This document shows positions 60,219 through 64,000 of a DNA stretch of 64,000 nucleotides, in pieces. The DNA lies in contig JAHDXO010000024.1 of NCBI GenBank assembly GCA_023382975.1, positions 1 to 64,000 on the forward strand, given 5' to 3'. The translations under genes and the position numbers were made by a program. Within the stretch, counting starts at the first letter, position 1. Each line of letters begins with the position of its first letter. The notes below the pieces were generated by a model. It ran no database searches, was not told the origin of the DNA, and saw only the letters and a list, made by a program, of their open reading frames with translations. Source of the DNA: Pirellulaceae bacterium (GTDB taxonomy: Bacteria > Planctomycetota > Planctomycetia > Pirellulales > Pirellulaceae).

Positions 60219-60512
60219 TCAAGCGTCCGCAAGCGACAGCAAAACGTCCGTCGGAATCCGTTGCCGCCACAGGTGCTGTTTCTCCTCGGCGATCAACTTG
60301 TCAAACGTGTCCGTCGAACGAAGATCGAACAGCCGAAGCTTGAGACTGGTCACAGGATCTCGCAAGGTTTCGTACGCCGCCCGGATTTCGGCGAAGCGCT
60401 CCGGAGCGCGTTCCGGCGTGTACTGGCGCACCAACTCCAGATACCGTTTGCGAACGGCCTCGGTGTCGGCGCTGGGCTCGATCCCCAGCACTTGGTACGG
60501 ATCTGCGATCAT
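60219..60512 (-). CDS. J-domain-like protein lacking HPD
   Basis: 97 aa from ATG 60512 behind GAGGTGACG. DPYQVLGIEPSADTEAVRKR and YLELVRQYTPERAPERFAEI, then RAAYETLRDP, match helices I-III of a J-domain, but the invariant HPD loop is TPE. Without HPD, stimulation of Hsp70 ATPase is usually lost, so it may be a J-like adapter. The C-terminal 40 residues are extra (TFDKLIAEEKQHLWRQRIPT). It lies 24 bp from the TPR gene and 55 bp from the GrpE-like gene. Confidence 0.85.
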   Translation of the reverse strand: MIADPYQVLGIEPSADTEAVRKRYLELVRQYTPERAPERFAEIRAAYETLRDPVTSLKLRLFDLRSTDTFDKLIAEEKQHLWRQRIPTDVLLSLADA

Positions 60513-60542
60513 CGTCACCTCGTTGTTGTTGTCAATCGGGCG

Positions 60543-63056
60543 TCAAAACGGGAAAGTGCGCTGCGTCTTGCCGGAATCCGACGTGTTCCCCTGCGATCCA
60601 CTGCCGGACGTCCAGCCCCACCCGCGGGATCGACCTCGCGACGGGTCGTCTTCTTGGTCGTCTTCGTCATCCCAATCGTCTTCGTCGTCCCAGTCGTCGC
60701 TCTCATCGGCCGGATCGATGAAGCCGCCCATCATGCCGCCGAACCGATTGAAGTAAGAACTCATCATGTCCCGCGTCAGTTGCGCGGCGGCGAGTCCGCG
60801 CTTGGCGTCTTCGAGGTCTTCCTCGGACAGCCGGTGCTCGGACGTCTTGTTCCACTCCAGAGCCAGTTCATAGTCTCGTACCGGCAACATGAAATCGGAG
60901 CGGTAGGGCATCGCCTGCATCGCGAACTTGGCGTGCAGGTAGGGAAACATCGGATCGCCGGGGAACCGCCGGATTCCCTCCGCCGCCAGCTTCGAACACA
61001 TCTCCCGCGCCTGCCAAGTCGTCAGGTGTCTGAGGAATTCGCAGACGGCTCGCAGATCCTCTCGCTGCCACGCGACTCTCGTCGTGCGACTCAGGTAGGC
61101 GACGACCAGCCGCTGATGGGTGGCCAATCCCGAATACTTGACGCGGCGAACCAGGAAGTCGCGGAGAAAACCGGCCATGTGCCCGGCAGTTTCGCTCGTG
61201 GTCCGTCGCTTGACCGCCACCTTGAAGCGGTCGCGGAAATCGTTCTTCACTTCGCGGCTAAGTCCGAAACGATCTGCGTACGCATGCATCATCAACCAAA
61301 CGGCCGTCGGTTCCTGGACTTTGCCGACCGCGGCCTGCAAGTGCATCTCGGCCGTCTCGAAGCTCTTGGCTTTGTACTCGATCGTCGCTTGCAGCAGATC
61401 CATCGTGTAGGGTCTCACGTCGCCGGGCGGCGCCGCGAAGGTCTCTTTCAATTGCTGCCGCGCCTGTTCGAATTTGCGTTTGCGCGTCAGTTGCCGCAGC
61501 ATTCCCATCCGCTGGTTCCAGATCAGTGACTGGACGGCCGGGTCGCGGGGACGTAGACGGGAGACTTCGTCGGCATAGGGAGCGGCTGCGACCGGATCGT
61601 CGGCTTCGATGAAATAATTGGCCAGCCACAGCAGGGTGTCGAAATGATCGGGAAAATGCTTCAGTAGCTGGCGAGCTGCTTCGACCGCGTCCAGCGGTCG
61701 ATCCATGTCCTGGTACAGCGACACCAAGTCTCGATGCGCATCCAAAAGTTGAGGGTGCTCGCGGAGGGCGCTGCGGAGATGCCGCTCGGCCTGTAACTGC
61801 AAGATTTCGAGGTAATTCTCCTGGTCTTCCTCTTCCTCGTCCTCGTATTCCTGCCACGATTCGTACTTCGATGCGGGGTTCGACGCTTCGGCCATCGCCG
61901 CGTCGATGAATGCCTCCGCCAAGCGGCGGTAGACCAGCGACACCGCGATCCTCCGCTCGTCCTCGCTCAAGACGTCACACTGCCGCAGATCGCGGGTGTA
62001 GGCCGTCCACAGATCTTCCAGGAGATTCATGTCCGACGAATCCGACTGATCCCACAGCAGCGCCCGGGCGCGATGCCAATTCGGATCGAGCGGCGGTCCC
62101 GGAACGGCCTTTACCAATTGTCGAATTCCGCGATCGTCTTCTTCCGCGACCAAACGTTTCCAAAACAAGTCGGTCATTCGCTCGATCAGTTTCTTGCGGG
62201 ATTGACCGTTCCGCTGCCGAAACGAACGCAAGGCACTCAAGGCACGGTGACCACGACCGGATTGAAAATGGTCTCGGATGATTTCCAGTTGGCTGACCAC
62301 CGAGCTGCCCGACGCGGAATACTGCAAACGCCGCTGGCCCGTGCCGACATCGAGCGGGCATTGCTCGGGCTTCAGCCGTCCGCTGAACACCTGCAGGTTG
62401 GTCGCGATGCGATACGCCGCCCGCTGGGAATCGAGCCGACCCCAGTTGGCCTCGACCCGCTCGACATCGTCTGCGTAGTGAGCCACCAATCCGCGGACGA
62501 ACAGCCGCCAGTCGGCGAACGGACTCTTTCGCCCGATCGCCGCTAGCCGATCAACGGCCGCCGCGTCCTCGCCCCGTTCGACGTCGCGCAGCGATTCACG
62601 CACCAAATCCGCCTGCTCGTTCAGTTCCGTGTACGTCGGAGACCGCCGCTGAGGATAGAGGACGGCTTGGTCCGCTAAGACCGTCGCCAACTCATCAGGC
62701 GGCTGCGTCGGACTGACCCCCGCACAGTCGCTCTTCGGCGGCAGTATGCCCAGCAGGACCCGGAGCCGGCCGAGCGACGATGCGACCTCGGCAACCGTCA
62801 CGCCAAGTTTGTCGAGTTCGCCGATCAGGCCCGTGGCAGCATCGCGGTTGCCATGGTCGTGCATCTGCTCGGCCCGCGCCAGCATCGCTCGCTCCAGGAC
62901 ATCGCGACTTTCAGCATCGGGTGATTCCTGGTGCTGCAGCCGAGCATGTTCGAGCGCCACTTTCGCATTGCGCTTTGCCAGTTCACGCTTGGCGATTAGA
63001 AGGTGATCGACATCGAAACGTCGATTGCCGCGGTCCCGTTTGTTCTTCTTCGACAT
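60543..63056 (-). CDS. TPR-like protein with acidic and glycine-rich tail, chaperone operon
   Basis: 837 aa. The N-terminus is basic (MSKKNKRDRGNRRF). Helical repeats follow (KVALEHARLQHQESPDAESR, YLEILQLQAERHLRSALREH, PLDAVEAARQLLKHFPDHFD), resembling TPR or related superhelices. An acidic patch (EYEDEEEEDQENYLEIL) is near residue 400. The C-terminus has DDWDDEDDWDDEDDQEDD then a Gly/Ser/Trp-rich tail. It is the first gene of the J/GrpE/DnaK cluster and is likely the client-binding or scaffold subunit. Confidence 0.8.
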   Translation of the reverse strand: MSKKNKRDRGNRRFDVDHLLIAKRELAKRNAKVALEHARLQHQESPDAESRDVLERAMLARAEQMHDHGNRDAATGLIGELDKLGVTVAEVASSLGRLRVLLGILPPKSDCAGVSPTQPPDELATVLADQAVLYPQRRSPTYTELNEQADLVRESLRDVERGEDAAAVDRLAAIGRKSPFADWRLFVRGLVAHYADDVERVEANWGRLDSQRAAYRIATNLQVFSGRLKPEQCPLDVGTGQRRLQYSASGSSVVSQLEIIRDHFQSGRGHRALSALRSFRQRNGQSRKKLIERMTDLFWKRLVAEEDDRGIRQLVKAVPGPPLDPNWHRARALLWDQSDSSDMNLLEDLWTAYTRDLRQCDVLSEDERRIAVSLVYRRLAEAFIDAAMAEASNPASKYESWQEYEDEEEEDQENYLEILQLQAERHLRSALREHPQLLDAHRDLVSLYQDMDRPLDAVEAARQLLKHFPDHFDTLLWLANYFIEADDPVAAAPYADEVSRLRPRDPAVQSLIWNQRMGMLRQLTRKRKFEQARQQLKETFAAPPGDVRPYTMDLLQATIEYKAKSFETAEMHLQAAVGKVQEPTAVWLMMHAYADRFGLSREVKNDFRDRFKVAVKRRTTSETAGHMAGFLRDFLVRRVKYSGLATHQRLVVAYLSRTTRVAWQREDLRAVCEFLRHLTTWQAREMCSKLAAEGIRRFPGDPMFPYLHAKFAMQAMPYRSDFMLPVRDYELALEWNKTSEHRLSEEDLEDAKRGLAAAQLTRDMMSSYFNRFGGMMGGFIDPADESDDWDDEDDWDDEDDQEDDPSRGRSRGWGWTSGSGSQGNTSDSGKTQRTFPF

Positions 63057-63144
63057 GTTTCCATCCGTGCAACATCGCAGCGGGATCTTCCATGCCGACA
63101 GAGTCTAACACAGGACGAGCCACTCGTTCCAGTACCTGCTCTTG

Positions 63145-63591
63145 TCAACGCGAGCGGCAGCCGTCGCCCGACGAGGAACAGCGGCCCGTCCATTTCAGCC
63201 TTCGTTTGGCGAACTGGCGATAGCCGAATTCGAGAATTGGCGATACGACTGGCAGACGAGTCGCTGCCACCAGCCAGGACAAACCAACCGCCGAATAGAG
63301 ACGGCGAAATACCTCGACGCCCACAACCCAAGACCCGTCCGGCAACCGGCCGTGAATCTGAGCCATCAACTGCGACATGCTTTTGCCGTACAGTTCCGGC
63401 GAAAAACCGGCATCCGCGATGTCGGTGAACCGGATCCGATTCCGTCGATCCAAGCGGCCGAGCGCGGCAATCTCGCGCCGGCACAGCGGGCAGTCGCCGT
63501 CAAAAAAGACTTCTATGTCCCAATTTGAATGGGGATTGCACCGGGAATCATGGACTTCGGGATCGGTGACGAGGCGATTGCTACTGATCAT
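63145..63591 (-). CDS. DCC1-like thiol-disulfide oxidoreductase (DUF393)
   Basis: 148 aa. IEVFFDGDCPLCRREIAALG has the DxxCxxC motif of the DUF393 family, which has a thioredoxin-like fold. FTDIADAGFSPELYGKSMSQ and VVGVEVFRRLYSAVGLSWLV follow the family order. A hydrophobic C-terminal helix and Arg/Lys-rich end complete it. It may act on protein disulfides in the cytoplasm or at the membrane. The first 20 residues look atypical, and the true start may be closer to the DGDCPLC motif. Confidence 0.88.
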   Translation of the reverse strand: MISSNRLVTDPEVHDSRCNPHSNWDIEVFFDGDCPLCRREIAALGRLDRRNRIRFTDIADAGFSPELYGKSMSQLMAQIHGRLPDGSWVVGVEVFRRLYSAVGLSWLVAATRLPVVSPILEFGYRQFAKRRLKWTGRCSSSGDGCRSR

Positions 63592-64000
63592 GCAGAACTA
63601 TTTCGCCAGGGCAAGAGGCCGCTTCCTTTGTCGTAAGGCAGCCCGCAAAGAATAGCGTACCGCGGCGTTTTGCCGGTAACTTTCGCGGCGCTGTGGCCTG
63701 TCTCTGACCGAGCCACAGACCTCGACCGCAGGTCTCCCAAGCCGCTGGAGTGCCTTTCGACGTTGCGGCGGAGTCGGGGCCCCGTGCCGATCGTTGGTAG
63801 ATTTCTTCCTGCGGGCTGTCCAAGAAAACTGGGACAGGCACTGGCGCGGATTATTCACGGGGGCGAGTTGTAGCACAGGCAGCTTGCCTGTGTTCCCCAA
63901 ATACAGGCTGGCAGCCTGCACTACGGCCCCGCGGAGCACGTCGTGATAATTCGGGTTAGGCGATACTCCATTCCCTACTCCACAGTCAGTACTTATTGGT
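63592..64000. other. noncoding right edge with dispersed repeats
   Basis: No gene is seen. GCACAGGCAGCTTGCCTGTG and CAGGCTGGCAGCCTG are palindromic units of a common planctomycete intergenic type. A GGGACAGGCAC motif at about 63831 also occurs at 38420. A partial reading frame on either strand has no coding character. Confidence 0.5.

Noticed and set aside
58889..60343. 484-codon + strand frame with very hydrophobic stretches such as VLVFVLVFVFELV
   Set aside because: The hydrophobic run is the complement of the GAG/GAA/GAC-rich acidic tail of the GrpE-like gene, so it is an artefact of that low-complexity sequence.

Overview
The window is about 61 percent GC and looks planctomycete, most like the Pirellulales. 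The signs are a large set of secreted glycoside hydrolases, an arylsulfatase, a complete Tad pilus locus, an Lpg1974-like outer-membrane protein, frequent GTG and TTG starts behind good Shine-Dalgarno sites, and many dispersed hairpin repeats. No rRNA, CRISPR array or replication origin was seen. The taxonomy is inferred from gene content only.

Region 1 (1-5.5 kb, all + strand) is a dense array of about 31 tRNA or tRNA-like genes that runs off the left edge. None encodes CCA, and spacers are mostly short and start with C, usually CTG. The array contains an HNH nuclease gene (2287-2898) and ends in a Ro60/Rsr (TROVE plus vWA) gene at 3819-5447. Two related structured-RNA elements (3442-3520 and 3727-3791) lie just before the Ro60 start and are candidate Y RNAs. 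Four tRNAs carry leucine anticodons on bodies with a short variable loop, and several others have damaged arms. Array, nuclease, candidate Y RNAs and Ro60 probably form one RNA-centred cassette.

Region 2 (5.5-28 kb) begins with a zinc-ribbon membrane-protein relic. It then holds a minus-strand carbohydrate cluster that looks aimed at pectin or rhamnogalacturonan: GH105/88-like, GH43, three DUF5060/GH140-like proteins, a GH-A clan hydrolase, two nucleoside-hydrolase-fold proteins and a GH20-like protein. An ArsR-type regulator overlaps the GH43 gene and a divergent AraC regulator sits at the right end. Two nearly identical 104-bp MITE-like elements are inserted in the cluster. Debris of a DNA methyltransferase and two transposases interrupts it at 10.3-11.9 kb, and two further gene fragments show turnover.

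Region 3 (28-40.4 kb, minus strand) is a Tad/Flp pilus locus: tadD-like, unknown secreted protein, tadC, tadB, tadA, tadZ, secretin, cpaB, prepilin peptidase, a 36-codon hydrophobic ORF where a pilin would be expected, tadE, a vWA TadG-like protein and a second tadE.

Region 4 (40.9-56.7 kb) is mixed: outer-membrane protein, EEP-family nuclease, sucD-sucC, SDR and sulfotransferase, HNH protein, membrane protein, secreted regulatory-like protein, hotdog thioesterase, two NifX/NifB-like proteins, sufS and a sulfatase. Between 51.5 and 53.4 kb are relics of a DUF3883-helicase/DUF499 system of the kind linked to phage defence, mixed with DUF433/DUF5615 toxin-antitoxin genes.

Region 5 (56.4-63.6 kb, minus strand) is an unusual Hsp70 module: a TPR-like protein with an acidic tail, a J-domain protein lacking HPD, a GrpE-like protein fused to a very long acidic tail, a DnaK-like protein and a small zinc-ribbon protein. 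A DCC1-like protein follows, and the right edge is noncoding and repeat-rich.
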